Shown one piece after another: positions 35,765 to 44,487 of a DNA stretch of 64,000 bases. Under the pieces are notes generated by a model. It made no database searches and was not told the origin of the DNA. It saw nothing but the letters and a program-made list of their open reading frames with translations. Within the stretch, counting starts at the first letter, position 1. Every line of letters begins with the position of its first letter. Origin of the DNA: Acinetobacter variabilis (lineage in GTDB: Bacteria > Pseudomonadota > Gammaproteobacteria > Pseudomonadales > Moraxellaceae); contig NZ_KB850111.1 of the NCBI RefSeq assembly GCF_000369625.1, forward strand, positions 1 to 64,000, in the 5' to 3' direction. The position numbers were made by a program, and so were the translations under genes.

Positions 35765-37546
35765 ATGCCAATTTATAACGCGCCACTTGCTGACATGAAA
35801 TTCATCCTGAATGATGTTTTCAATGCAGAACAGTTCTGGCAGGCGAATGAAAATCTTGCCCACTTGGATACTGCCACAGCAGAAGCCATTCTTGAAGAAA
35901 TGGCTAAGTTTGCGCAAAACGTCATGCTTCCTCTGAACCGTACCGGCGATGAAGAAGGCGCAAAATATGAAAATGGCAATGTCACCACACCAGCTGGCTT
36001 TAAAGAAGCATTCAAACAATATGCTGAAGGCGGCTGGATCGGTCTGGGTGCAGATGCAGAATGGGGCGGCCAAGAAATGCCGAAAATGCTCACCGTACTT
36101 TCTGATGAAATGCTGTTTGCAACTAACCCATCTTTCATGCTCTACCCACTTCTTTCTGTGGGTGCAGGTATGGCTTTAAACAGCTATGCATCTCAAGAGC
36201 AAAAAGAAACCTATCTTCCTAAAATTTACTCTGGCGAATGGTCAGGCACCATGTGCTTAACTGAGCCACATGCCGGTACTGATCTGGGTATTATCAAAAC
36301 CAAAGCTGAACGTAATGAAGATGGTACCTATAGCATTACCGGTACCAAAATCTTTATCACTGGTGGTGATCACGATCTTGCTGAAAATATCATTCACCTG
36401 GTACTGGCAAAAACACCTGATGCGCCTGCCGGCTCTCGTGGTATTTCCCTGTTCATCGTACCGAAGTTCCTGGTCAATGAAGATGGTTCAATTGGCGAAC
36501 GTAACCCGGTAGGTCCAGGTTCAATCGAACACAAAATGGGGATCAAGGCATCTGCAACTTGCGTAATGAACTTTGACGGCGCCAAAGGTTATCTAGTTGG
36601 TAAAGAAAACGAAGGTCTGGCAGCCATGTTCGTGATGATGAACTACGAACGTCTGTCTATGGGCATCCAGGGTCTAGGCGCCTCAGAGTTTGCTTATCAA
36701 AATGCTGCACAATACGCGACAGATCGTTTACAGGGTCGTAGTGCACTTGGTGCTCAATCACCGGCTAAACCGGCAGACAGCATTTTAGTACATGGTGATG
36801 TACGTCGTATGTTGTTGAATGTTCGTGCGAATAACGAAGCATCTCGTGCTTTTGCGGTGTATGTCGGTCAGCAACTGGATATCACCAAGTTCTCGACTGA
36901 TCCTGAAGCCGTGAAAAAAGCTAATGACCGTGTTGCGCTGTTGACACCAATTGCAAAAGCTTACCTGACGGATACTGCATTCCAGGCAACCCTAGATGCA
37001 CAAATGGTCTTTGGTGGACATGGTTATATCCGTGAATGGGGTATGGAACAATGTATCCGTGACCTGCGTATCTCACAGATCTACGAAGGAACCAACGGCG
37101 TTCAGTCTCAAGATTTAATCGGCCGTAAAACCATTAAATGTGGCGGTGCGTACATCGGCGAATACATCGAAGAAATTCGCGACTTTGCGAACCAGTTGGA
37201 TGCAGACCTGAACTTCATTAAAGATGCAACTTTAGATGCAGCTACTGAAGTCGAATCATTGACTCAGTTTGTACTTGAAGCTGCTGGCGAAAATGCAGAA
37301 TTCCCGAATGCTGCAGCAGTCGATTATCTACATGCAGTAGGCCTATTGAGCTTCTCTTATATGTTTGCGCGCATTGCCAATGCTGCAAAAGACAAAGATG
37401 GCGAGTTCTACCAAAACAAACTGGCACTGGCGCGTTACTTCACGCAACGCATCTTGCCTGAACTTGCACTGCGTATTACTAAAGTGAAAGCCGGTTGCGA
37501 AGTAGTGATGAATTTCTCTGAAGATTACTTCACGACTCAAGCTTAA
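35765..37546 (+). CDS. Acyl-CoA dehydrogenase, long form with C-terminal extension (paralogue 2)
   Basis: Same family and domain order as the preceding gene, 593 residues. Motifs are MCLTEPHAGTDLG near 162, GSIEHKMGIKASATC near 258 and QIYEGTNGVQSQDLIGRK near 438. The Glu of YEGT is the expected catalytic base. The proteins are clearly paralogous but diverged, pointing to an old tandem duplication and perhaps different chain-length preference. A terminator separates them, so each may have its own promoter. Confidence 0.93.
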   Translation: MPIYNAPLADMKFILNDVFNAEQFWQANENLAHLDTATAEAILEEMAKFAQNVMLPLNRTGDEEGAKYENGNVTTPAGFKEAFKQYAEGGWIGLGADAEWGGQEMPKMLTVLSDEMLFATNPSFMLYPLLSVGAGMALNSYASQEQKETYLPKIYSGEWSGTMCLTEPHAGTDLGIIKTKAERNEDGTYSITGTKIFITGGDHDLAENIIHLVLAKTPDAPAGSRGISLFIVPKFLVNEDGSIGERNPVGPGSIEHKMGIKASATCVMNFDGAKGYLVGKENEGLAAMFVMMNYERLSMGIQGLGASEFAYQNAAQYATDRLQGRSALGAQSPAKPADSILVHGDVRRMLLNVRANNEASRAFAVYVGQQLDITKFSTDPEAVKKANDRVALLTPIAKAYLTDTAFQATLDAQMVFGGHGYIREWGMEQCIRDLRISQIYEGTNGVQSQDLIGRKTIKCGGAYIGEYIEEIRDFANQLDADLNFIKDATLDAATEVESLTQFVLEAAGENAEFPNAAAVDYLHAVGLLSFSYMFARIANAAKDKDGEFYQNKLALARYFTQRILPELALRITKVKAGCEVVMNFSEDYFTTQA

Positions 37547-37564
37547 TCTTGACGTGAATCCATA

Positions 37565-37597
37565 TAAAAAGCCCTGCATCTGCAGGGCTTTTTATAC
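37565..37597. terminator. Shared terminator of acyl-CoA dehydrogenase 2 and the convergent small gene
   Basis: AAAAGCCCTGCA and TGCAGGGCTTTT form a 12-bp perfect stem with T on both strands. Confidence 0.9.
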
Positions 37598-37598
37598 A

Positions 37599-37805
37599 CT
37601 ATACTTTTTCAATCAAGATCGTATCTGGTTGCGTCGTTATTTTAGGATTGAAATGCTTATTTACTATTTTAATTCCCCCTTGCGACTCTAGAGATTCACA
37701 CAGTTCAAGTACCTTCTGCATCTCTTCAGCCTTGATCCCCGCGCCCAGGATTAATTTTTTTCCTGCTTCTAATTGACTAATTTTTGTTTGAATTTTGTCC
37801 AACAT
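37599..37805 (-). CDS. Small cytoplasmic protein of unknown function
   Basis: The 68-residue protein has no signal peptide, membrane segment or cysteine cluster (one Cys). It looks like a helix (MLDKIQTKISQLEAGKKLILG), a second helix (AEEMQKVLELCESLESQGG) and a basic, beta-prone tail (IKIVNKHFNPKITTQPDTILIEKV). AGGAG lies seven bases before the ATG and a shared terminator follows, so it is probably real. I do not recognise the family. Confidence 0.65.
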   Translation of the reverse strand: MLDKIQTKISQLEAGKKLILGAGIKAEEMQKVLELCESLESQGGIKIVNKHFNPKITTQPDTILIEKV

Positions 37806-37977
37806 TTTTTTCTCCTATTTATTCAATGTAGTTCTCATACAATATAACAAGTTAGTACAAAAAAGTGCAAAAGTTCAAATAATTTCACTTGTATTTTATT
37901 TTTCTCTTTTTGTGCATGATCTTTGCTAGTTCTTTCCTGTTCATATATTATTTCACATGAAAAATCAGGAGGAGAAC

Positions 37978-38475
37978 ATGAGTAAATCTGAATCTAAAGT
38001 AAAAAGAATAGAAACTCTCCTCGACCGTTTTGGCAACCTTGCTGTTGAAAGTTTCCATTATCTTGCGCTGTTCATTATTGGCTGTATGGTGATCTGGTCC
38101 GCAGGTCATACCGTATTTGACATTTTAACCGTCAAACAGTTTGCCACCATTGACGATATTCTTTTGCTGTTTATCTATCTGGAACTTGGTGCCATGGTCG
38201 GCATCTATTTCAAGACCAATCATATGCCGGTTCGGTTCCTGATTTATATTGCAATTACTGCCCTGACCCGTTTACTGATTTCCGATATTCAACATACGCA
38301 CAAAGCCAGCATGGATCAGGTCATTATTACCGGTTCGATTCTGATTCTGGCTTTTGCCATCCTAGTGGTTCGTTATGCATCCTGGACCTATCCATCCGTC
38401 ATTCGCGACAAGCATAGCGAAAAGCCATTGCCAGAAGGTAAAACTCCACGACCTGAGGATGATGAGTTGGCATAG
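37978..38475 (+). CDS. psiE: PsiE family membrane protein
   Basis: The 165-residue inner-membrane protein has four helices at about 30-50, 65-85, 90-110 and 120-140 and the PsiE core FATIDDILLLFIYLELGAMVGIYFK. In E. coli psiE is induced by phosphate starvation; its role is unknown. The ATG at 37978 follows a strong AGGAGG; an upstream ATG at 37957 is less suitable. I saw no clear Pho box. The C-terminus is hydrophilic and proline-rich. Confidence 0.88.
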   Translation: MSKSESKVKRIETLLDRFGNLAVESFHYLALFIIGCMVIWSAGHTVFDILTVKQFATIDDILLLFIYLELGAMVGIYFKTNHMPVRFLIYIAITALTRLLISDIQHTHKASMDQVIITGSILILAFAILVVRYASWTYPSVIRDKHSEKPLPEGKTPRPEDDELA

Positions 38476-38479
38476 TCAT

Positions 38480-38566
38480 AGAAAAGTCCCCCTTTGCAAA
38501 AGGTGAGAAGCACTGCTTCGCAAGAGGGTAATTAATCACCTCTCCTAACAAGAGAGGGAGTTTCTT
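38480..38566. repeat. Dispersed intergenic repeat, diverged copy B
   Basis: Hairpin-rich segment with GTCCCCCTTTGCAAAAGG, GAAGCACTGCTTC and CCTCTC...GAGAGGG, lying between convergent psiE and the RcnB-like gene. It resembles copies A and C in base pattern and position, but the match is weak and it carries an extra middle part. Confidence 0.4.
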
Positions 38567-39007
38567 TTAACGATTATTCATCAACACATAACGTCCATTT
38601 TCATAAATCCAGTAACTTCCGCGTGGTGGGGCCGGTAATCCCAAACGCTGCCAGTCACTAATCACTGTATATCGCGAACTTTCAATGCGAGCCACATTTG
38701 GATCACCATTCACCCAGCTATAGCTATTGGAATTCTGGTAAATCGTGGTCGGTGCCTGATACTGGATATTGAACCCGCTTTGGCTTTGGGCAGGAGGATA
38801 ATATCCGCCATGGGATGGACGTTGCGGATAATAAGGCCGCTGCGAATGAGGCGGTTGTGGTGCATAATGAGGACGCGATGGAGGACGATGCTGGGGTTTA
38901 GAACGATCAACACCGGTATAGCCTACCCAGGCATTATCCGCCCAAGCGGGCACTGCAATACCGAACAGAAATGAAGCCAGCAATGCACCTGAAGCTAATT
39001 TTTTCAT
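38567..39007 (-). CDS. RcnB-like periplasmic protein
   Basis: The 146-residue protein has a signal peptide MKKLASGALLASFLFGIAVPAWA (cleavage near 23), then a Pro/His/Tyr/Gln-rich low-complexity part (about 35-75). Its C-terminal segment, LGLPAPPRGSYWIYENGRYVLMN, matches the RcnB family, associated with nickel and cobalt homeostasis in E. coli. The His-rich part could bind metal, which is inference. GGAGG lies about nine bases before the ATG at 39007. Confidence 0.75.
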   Translation of the reverse strand: MKKLASGALLASFLFGIAVPAWADNAWVGYTGVDRSKPQHRPPSRPHYAPQPPHSQRPYYPQRPSHGGYYPPAQSQSGFNIQYQAPTTIYQNSNSYSWVNGDPNVARIESSRYTVISDWQRLGLPAPPRGSYWIYENGRYVLMNNR

Positions 39008-39185
39008 AAGTGCGTCCTCCAAAGATTTCTGCCTATATTTTAACCAAAACCCATGCAGAAAATATGGGTAAATCTCCTGCTGCTGCAAAGTTTTGTAATT
39101 GATTCCATGACTTTAATAGGCTTGCGTGATGAGCGCTGAAGTGCGTATGCTAATATCACTTTTTTAATGCTTTGAGTTGCATACT

Positions 39186-39644
39186 GTGTCTGATTTAAAT
39201 TTCGATCGTTTATATGAATATTTTTGCAAGGTACCCAGTGTTCAAAAAGGACTGATTGATAGCTATGGCTCGGATGGGAAACAGGCCTGGTGGTTTAAAT
39301 TTCAGATCAACGTTGATCATCCTTTAGCATGGCAAACTGTGCAGGAACTGGGTCATGTCCTGAACTATATTTCTAAGAATGAGCGCCTGCCGACTCAGTT
39401 TCTTCCAGTTTCTCCCCCGCCGTATATGAATGGTGTAGCCAAAGATTTCCTGTCTTGGGTGATCCAGTGCAATCATGCTGACTTTCCACCAAATGTGGTA
39501 TGTGACTGGCTAGAAGCACGTTTACCAAATCCGGTGGATGATGAATCTCAATGGAAAATCAAGACTGATATTTCTGAACTGGATGAGCTGACAGATAAAG
39601 AACTGGATCAACTGGTTCCGCCGAATCCAGAATCGAAAAGCTAA
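39186..39644 (+). CDS. Conserved-looking cytoplasmic protein of unknown function
   Basis: The 152-residue acidic protein starts with GTG (39186) as MSDLNFDRLYEYF; a TTG at 39177 would add three residues. It has several aromatic patches (QAWWFKFQINVDHPLAWQ, DFLSWVIQCNHADFPP) and a C-terminal acidic tail. No signal peptide or membrane segment. I do not recognise the family. It is followed by repeat copy C, which probably holds its terminator. Confidence 0.65.
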   Translation: MSDLNFDRLYEYFCKVPSVQKGLIDSYGSDGKQAWWFKFQINVDHPLAWQTVQELGHVLNYISKNERLPTQFLPVSPPPYMNGVAKDFLSWVIQCNHADFPPNVVCDWLEARLPNPVDDESQWKIKTDISELDELTDKELDQLVPPNPESKS

Positions 39645-39647
39645 TAC

Positions 39648-39726
39648 TAGAAATCTCCCTAAATCCCTCTTTATCAAAGAGGGATTTTCTCCCTTTTTTA
39701 AAGGGAAGTCAGGAGGGATTTAAAAT
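39648..39726. repeat. Dispersed intergenic repeat, copy C
   Basis: Two hairpins, ATCCCTCTTTATCAAAGAGGGAT and CTCCCTTTTTTAAAGGGA, followed by GTCAGGAGGGATTT. It is the inverse of copy A (18080-18150) with few differences. It fills the gap between convergent genes and may serve as their terminator. Confidence 0.65.
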
Positions 39727-41189
39727 CAAAACGTCGACCAGCCACTCCATTCCATAAAACGATAGAGCCAGTATTTCCAGAATGACTCTTCAGCATATTG
39801 AGCATAGTCCACGCTCATGGAACGGCCATTCAAATTAGACCAGGCCGTATTGAAATACTGCTGCGCATCGCTAAAGACTTCCGCCTGAGGCTGACCCATC
39901 ACACGCAGATTGGTTTCCAGATTATAATTTTTCAGGTTACGTGCCGTGAAATTGGCAGAACCTAAAATCATTTCAGCTTGCTGGGCACCGTATTTCATCA
40001 GAATTTTGTTGTGACATTGCTCGCCTTGAGTGTTACACCAGCGTACCGGAATACCAGCTTTATGCAGTTCTGAAGCCACCTGCCGGTTAGGAATGCCATT
40101 TTTTTCACGACCAAATGCATCTTTATTTGGATCAAGTAAAACCCGAAGTTTCACTCCGCGCTCATGCGCTGCAATCAACCCTTTTACAATCTTACGTTCT
40201 GACAGATAGAACATGGCCAGATCAATCTGCTCATCTGCTTTCGCTGTTTCAAGCAGCTTTAGAACTCCCTCATAAATGGCTTTTTCAGTCAACACCTGAA
40301 CTTGAGGCTGGTTTTTTTCCGCTTCAAACTCACCTGCAATCACAGCCGGCATATTGGCTTGAGACATGATCCCGACTGCCTGTTCTGTCGCAAGAATATC
40401 AGTCGCTGTTCTGCCCCAAACCAGTAGACCGATATTGGAATGCCGTGAACTGCCATCATGTGGGTTCATTGAAGTGACCAATGCTTTCCAGCCCTGATCT
40501 GTATCCACGACCAGTGTTTTACGATGATTGGCCTTGAAATTAAATAAGTCGAAATAACTGCGTAAGGTCACTTTTTCTGGACCAAACGGATTCGGCAACC
40601 AGCCTTTTTCCGGATTATTGCCAATCCCCTGACAGCACAGATACCAGAAACCTGACCAGCTTGGATTAGAAGCACGCAGCGGTGTCAGATTGGTTTCGAT
40701 TACATCTACTCCCGCCTGACGCAGTTCACGATAATGCTGTGCTGTAATTCCACCGTAGACAGAATTAATCGGATCGGTAATAAATTTGATTTCCACTTCA
40801 GGCTGCATTAATCGCTTGTTAAGTAAGGCCTCTGTGAGCTGTTTGCTGAGTGCCTGATGTTCCTGTTTAGAGGCACCGGTTTGCTGATTAAACAGGAACA
40901 TATCCAGCACGATCAGGGATTTTGCTTCCTCAACCATCTTCAGCATTTCATTAAAAATCTGATGATCCAGTTGTTGCTTGCCCTGTGCATCCAGATAAGT
41001 CTGATCGACCAGAAATTTCACCTGTGCATGGCGCAGCTTACCCGTGTAATTCAGCCCTTCAGGTAACGGTTTATAAGTATGATAAATTGCTGAAGCCAGA
41101 TAACTGGCCATCAGCACACCAATGATCAAGGCCGCATAACGGCGATTTGACCAGTTCAGTTTATTGTGAATTCGTTGAAAGATACGCAT
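39726..41189 (-). CDS. Phospholipase D family protein with two HKD motifs
   Basis: The 487-residue protein has one N-terminal membrane segment (about 19-37) and two PLD catalytic motifs: NHRKTLVVD near 218 (HxK) and CHNKILMKYG near 392 followed by GSANFT. Proteins of this shape are cardiolipin synthase-like or hydrolytic phospholipases D acting at the envelope. A short WSGF/CCQG insert near 170 is unusual for cardiolipin synthases. It follows the zinc receptor gene behind a terminator. Confidence 0.87.
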   Translation of the reverse strand: MRIFQRIHNKLNWSNRRYAALIIGVLMASYLASAIYHTYKPLPEGLNYTGKLRHAQVKFLVDQTYLDAQGKQQLDHQIFNEMLKMVEEAKSLIVLDMFLFNQQTGASKQEHQALSKQLTEALLNKRLMQPEVEIKFITDPINSVYGGITAQHYRELRQAGVDVIETNLTPLRASNPSWSGFWYLCCQGIGNNPEKGWLPNPFGPEKVTLRSYFDLFNFKANHRKTLVVDTDQGWKALVTSMNPHDGSSRHSNIGLLVWGRTATDILATEQAVGIMSQANMPAVIAGEFEAEKNQPQVQVLTEKAIYEGVLKLLETAKADEQIDLAMFYLSERKIVKGLIAAHERGVKLRVLLDPNKDAFGREKNGIPNRQVASELHKAGIPVRWCNTQGEQCHNKILMKYGAQQAEMILGSANFTARNLKNYNLETNLRVMGQPQAEVFSDAQQYFNTAWSNLNGRSMSVDYAQYAEESFWKYWLYRFMEWSGWSTF

Positions 41190-41192
41190 AAG

Positions 41193-41227
41193 AAAAAACC
41201 TAACCCAATATGCTCAGGCTAGGTTTA
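41193..41227 (-). terminator. Terminator of the zinc receptor gene
   Basis: AAACCTA and TAGGTTTTTT (minus strand) flank a loop of about 17 bases, ending just before the PLD gene start. Confidence 0.6.
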
Positions 41228-41294
41228 ATCTGATGATTTTTCAAGTCTATTTCAGTGACAAGACTTGGATTCAGTCAGTTATTTCAACTGAATC

Positions 41295-43421
41295 CTAGAA
41301 ATCATATTGTACACCGACTGTGAAATTACGTCCGATTTGTGGAATATTCGACAGGAATGAACTATGTGAGTAGACCTGATCATCGAGCAGATTATTGGCT
41401 TTAAAATAAACCCGATAGACATTTTTATCAGCAATGCTATTGGCATAGCTTAAGCCGACATTGACCATGTTATAGCCTTGGGTTTCATCTTCATAACTGG
41501 CCGTTTTGTCCTGATTGAAGACATGATAATACTCTGCCATTCCTGACCAGCCATCGGCAAAGTCTGCTTCAACCTTGGTCCCTAAACGGCCTGCTGGAAT
41601 ACGTGGTGCATTTTCACCCTCAATTTTGCCGCGTACATAATCACCGAACACACCTAACTTGTATGTGTCATTTAATGCATAAGTAGCTTCTGCTTCAGCC
41701 CCATAGAAACGGGCTTTATCTTGGGTATATTCTACCCCACGCAAATTTCCATTTCTGGCGGTTGTCGCACCGTAGATATAGTCATCAAACCAGTTATGAT
41801 AAATATGCGCATGATAATCCAGCTTGTCACCTTCATATTCAAAACCCAGCTCTAGGTTATTCGAGCTTTCTTTTTCCAGATCAGGATTACCGACTTCATA
41901 GGTATTGGTGGCAAAATGCAGGCCATTGGCATACAACTCTTGCGCCAGTGGTAAACGTTGCTGATGTGAACCTACAATGGATAACTTATAGTTCGGGGCA
42001 AATTCCCAATTCGCCGCTGCTGAAGCAGAGATGCCTGTGCCTGAATAATTTTTCTGTTCAGATTCAACTTGTACTTTTTGATGATCGACACGTGCACCCA
42101 GTTCGACATGCACATCACCGAGTTGTTTATGCTCTAAGGCAAACAGACTGTATTTTTCAGTTTTGGTATCTGGCATGACCACACTTGAACCATGAATATG
42201 ATGTTCTTCATCATCCTCGTCACCATCTTCATGATGATCATGTTCTGTAGCAGCCAGATTGATTTTCTGCTGGCTATATTGGGTGCCAATTACGCCCTCC
42301 CAACCAGCAACCGGAACATGGACTAGTTCTAGACGGCCATCGTAGCCTTTGCTTTTGAAATTACTAATGACTTCATTTTCTTCCAGCTCATCATGCTCAT
42401 AATCAGTAAAGCTGGCATGGGCACGTAACTTGTCAAAACCAGCAAAAGGCTGTTCCAGTTCAGTACGTACTTCATAACGTTCAGATTTCAGATCTACCCA
42501 TGGTCCGCCATGCTCTTCATCATGCTCTGCGGTAGCACCCAGCTCTGGACAGCCATGGAAATGATCACCATGCAATACACAGCCATGATATTCATGACTA
42601 TGCCCCGGCAAGCCATATTCATCCTGACGGTTGCTATAAGACAGGCCAACGAAACCACGATCATGAATCCATGATCCACCAATATTCACGGTCTGTCCTT
42701 CAGCAAAGGTATTACCTACACGACGTTCTTTGTGAAAATGTGAATGATCGCCATGGGGTTCTTCTACTACATAATCAGGCGCAATATAGTCATTGGCCTT
42801 ATGTTTGGTACCTTCGACACGCAGGGCAAAATTTTCACCGACTGCAGCAGTCACGCCTGCTCTTGCCAGTTTTTCATCACTGCCCGAGTTGTAACGTAGT
42901 CCAACAGTCCCTTCCAGACCATCTTCCGGCATTTGGGTTGGGATCTTCTGATCAGTGACATTAACCAGACCACCGACTGTTCCCGCGCTATAGAGCAAAG
43001 TTGATGGGCCACGAATCACTTCGACCTGTTTGGCCAGAATCGGATCAACCGTCACCGCATGGTCAGGAGATAAGGTCGATACATCAGCCGTTTCTGAAGC
43101 ATGCTGCAAAACTTTGACACGTGGACCATCTTGTCCTCGAATTACCGGACGGCTCGCTCCGGTTCCATACTGATTTGAATACACCCCAAGTTCATCTGCC
43201 AGCGCATCACCAATAGTCGTCGCACGTTCAGATAAAGCTTTCTGATCCACCATCAGATCAGCAACTGCAAAATCTGCCGCAGTCTGTACCAATGGATGAG
43301 CTTGTACCTGAATGGTGTCCATGGTTTGTACAGGCGTAGTAGAAGATGACTGTTCTGCAAATACCGTAGGCGCAACTACAGCAAAAATTGAGAGTGTTAT
43401 TAGATTCTTAGAAAAGGACAT
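41295..43421 (-). CDS. znuD: ZnuD-type TonB-dependent zinc receptor
   Basis: The 708-residue outer-membrane protein has a signal peptide ending near VFA (22), the TonB box region MDTIQVQAHPLV near 34, plug domain motifs (RPVIRGQDGPRVKVL, EVIRGPSTLLYSAG) and a barrel ending QYDF. Two external loops are very rich in His/Asp/Glu/Cys (HEYHGCVLHGDHFHGC near 280 and EHDHHEDGDEDDEEHHIHG near 395), as in zinc receptors. A Zur-type palindrome lies 33 bases before the start. Family and operator together support zinc uptake. Confidence 0.92.
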   Translation of the reverse strand: MSFSKNLITLSIFAVVAPTVFAEQSSSTTPVQTMDTIQVQAHPLVQTAADFAVADLMVDQKALSERATTIGDALADELGVYSNQYGTGASRPVIRGQDGPRVKVLQHASETADVSTLSPDHAVTVDPILAKQVEVIRGPSTLLYSAGTVGGLVNVTDQKIPTQMPEDGLEGTVGLRYNSGSDEKLARAGVTAAVGENFALRVEGTKHKANDYIAPDYVVEEPHGDHSHFHKERRVGNTFAEGQTVNIGGSWIHDRGFVGLSYSNRQDEYGLPGHSHEYHGCVLHGDHFHGCPELGATAEHDEEHGGPWVDLKSERYEVRTELEQPFAGFDKLRAHASFTDYEHDELEENEVISNFKSKGYDGRLELVHVPVAGWEGVIGTQYSQQKINLAATEHDHHEDGDEDDEEHHIHGSSVVMPDTKTEKYSLFALEHKQLGDVHVELGARVDHQKVQVESEQKNYSGTGISASAAANWEFAPNYKLSIVGSHQQRLPLAQELYANGLHFATNTYEVGNPDLEKESSNNLELGFEYEGDKLDYHAHIYHNWFDDYIYGATTARNGNLRGVEYTQDKARFYGAEAEATYALNDTYKLGVFGDYVRGKIEGENAPRIPAGRLGTKVEADFADGWSGMAEYYHVFNQDKTASYEDETQGYNMVNVGLSYANSIADKNVYRVYFKANNLLDDQVYSHSSFLSNIPQIGRNFTVGVQYDF

Positions 43422-43453
43422 GACCCAAGCTCAAATTCAGCAATTTCGAATAG

Positions 43454-43468
43454 TGTTATAATATAACA
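43454..43468 (-). promoter_or_regulatory. Zur operator upstream of the zinc receptor gene
   Basis: TGTTATA-A-TATAACA is a perfect 7+7 inverted repeat within AGTGTTATAATATAACATTT. It matches the TGTTATANTATAACA core of the Acinetobacter Zur site, and its position suits repression of znuD. Confidence 0.85.
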
Positions 43469-43561
43469 TTTCATTGCTTTTGCAATCCTTTACGATAATC
43501 AATGAGATATTTTATTAGAATGTCGTTTGAATATTTTTTATTGCAATAAAATCCTATTTTT

Positions 43562-44326
43562 ATGCCCTTTACTTTATCTCATGCAGTACTCGCTCCGCCT
43601 ATTTCATATTTAACTGGCAACCGGCTCCCTGTTGCTGCGTTGGCGATTGGTAGCATGGTTCCAGACCTGTACCGGCTTTTCACCCATAAAAATTCTAATA
43701 TCACCCATTTATGGTCTTCGCTGATTCATCCTGATTTATGGATTGGTCTTATTTTTTGTGCGGTCTGGTACCTGATTTACCGGCCAGTGATTTATCGTTT
43801 TATTGGCATACAGCATGACTTAAATATTCATAACTTATTTTCAGCGTTCAGATTTATTTGCGCTATGTGTATTGCAGTGGTGATTGGGACAGCCACTCAT
43901 ATTATTTGGGATGGTCTGACCCATGCGGATTTTCGAACCTTTGCCTTTTATGACATTCTCAGCCAGCAGTATCAAATTTTAGGACGAACTTATCCACTAC
44001 ACCGGATTTTACAGATCGGGACTTCTGCCCTAGCTCTACCTTTTATCCTGTGGATGAGTCTGCATTACTATAAAACTCATCGGCAATATCTAAGCGTCAG
44101 TCACAAGATCCTCATCTTTTGCTGGGGTCTATTAGGCCTCTCTACGCTCACAGGTTTATTTTCGACATGGGACTATATGCGCTACATTCCGGATGAGGTC
44201 TGGCGGTCTGATCTGTATTATTTTACCGGCCGCTCTATCAATGAATTTAGCCAGGGCTTTTTAATAACCTTTAGTCTGGGCTGTCTGCTATTTTTATTTC
44301 TGGATCGTGATCGGCGTATGGGCTAG
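43562..44326 (+). CDS. DUF4184 family membrane protein
   Basis: The 254-residue protein starts MPFTLSHAVLAPPI, the family hallmark, with DLYRLF at 36-41. It has about six membrane helices and a conserved THIIWDGLTHADF near 118. The histidines and aspartates in these motifs suggest a metal- or phosphate-handling membrane enzyme, but no function is known. It is divergent from znuD; the Zur site lies about 95 bases upstream of it, so zinc control is possible but not shown. Confidence 0.82.
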   Translation: MPFTLSHAVLAPPISYLTGNRLPVAALAIGSMVPDLYRLFTHKNSNITHLWSSLIHPDLWIGLIFCAVWYLIYRPVIYRFIGIQHDLNIHNLFSAFRFICAMCIAVVIGTATHIIWDGLTHADFRTFAFYDILSQQYQILGRTYPLHRILQIGTSALALPFILWMSLHYYKTHRQYLSVSHKILIFCWGLLGLSTLTGLFSTWDYMRYIPDEVWRSDLYYFTGRSINEFSQGFLITFSLGCLLFLFLDRDRRMG

Positions 44327-44487
44327 CATAATCTCCCACTTCCTGCTTATTCACTTTAAAATGATACTGTTTTTGCCTCAAGTTCTTGTGACAACATTCC
44401 CAAAGAGGCATAATCCTACCTTTGCTAAAGGCGGTACGCTGTTTACGTATACGCTTCCTTAACCCATATAGTTGGATTTTTAACGCT

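Noticed and set aside
41762..42178. Plus-strand frame of 138 residues opposite the zinc receptor gene
   Set aside because: Antisense to a clear barrel-coding region, with no ribosome site or domain.
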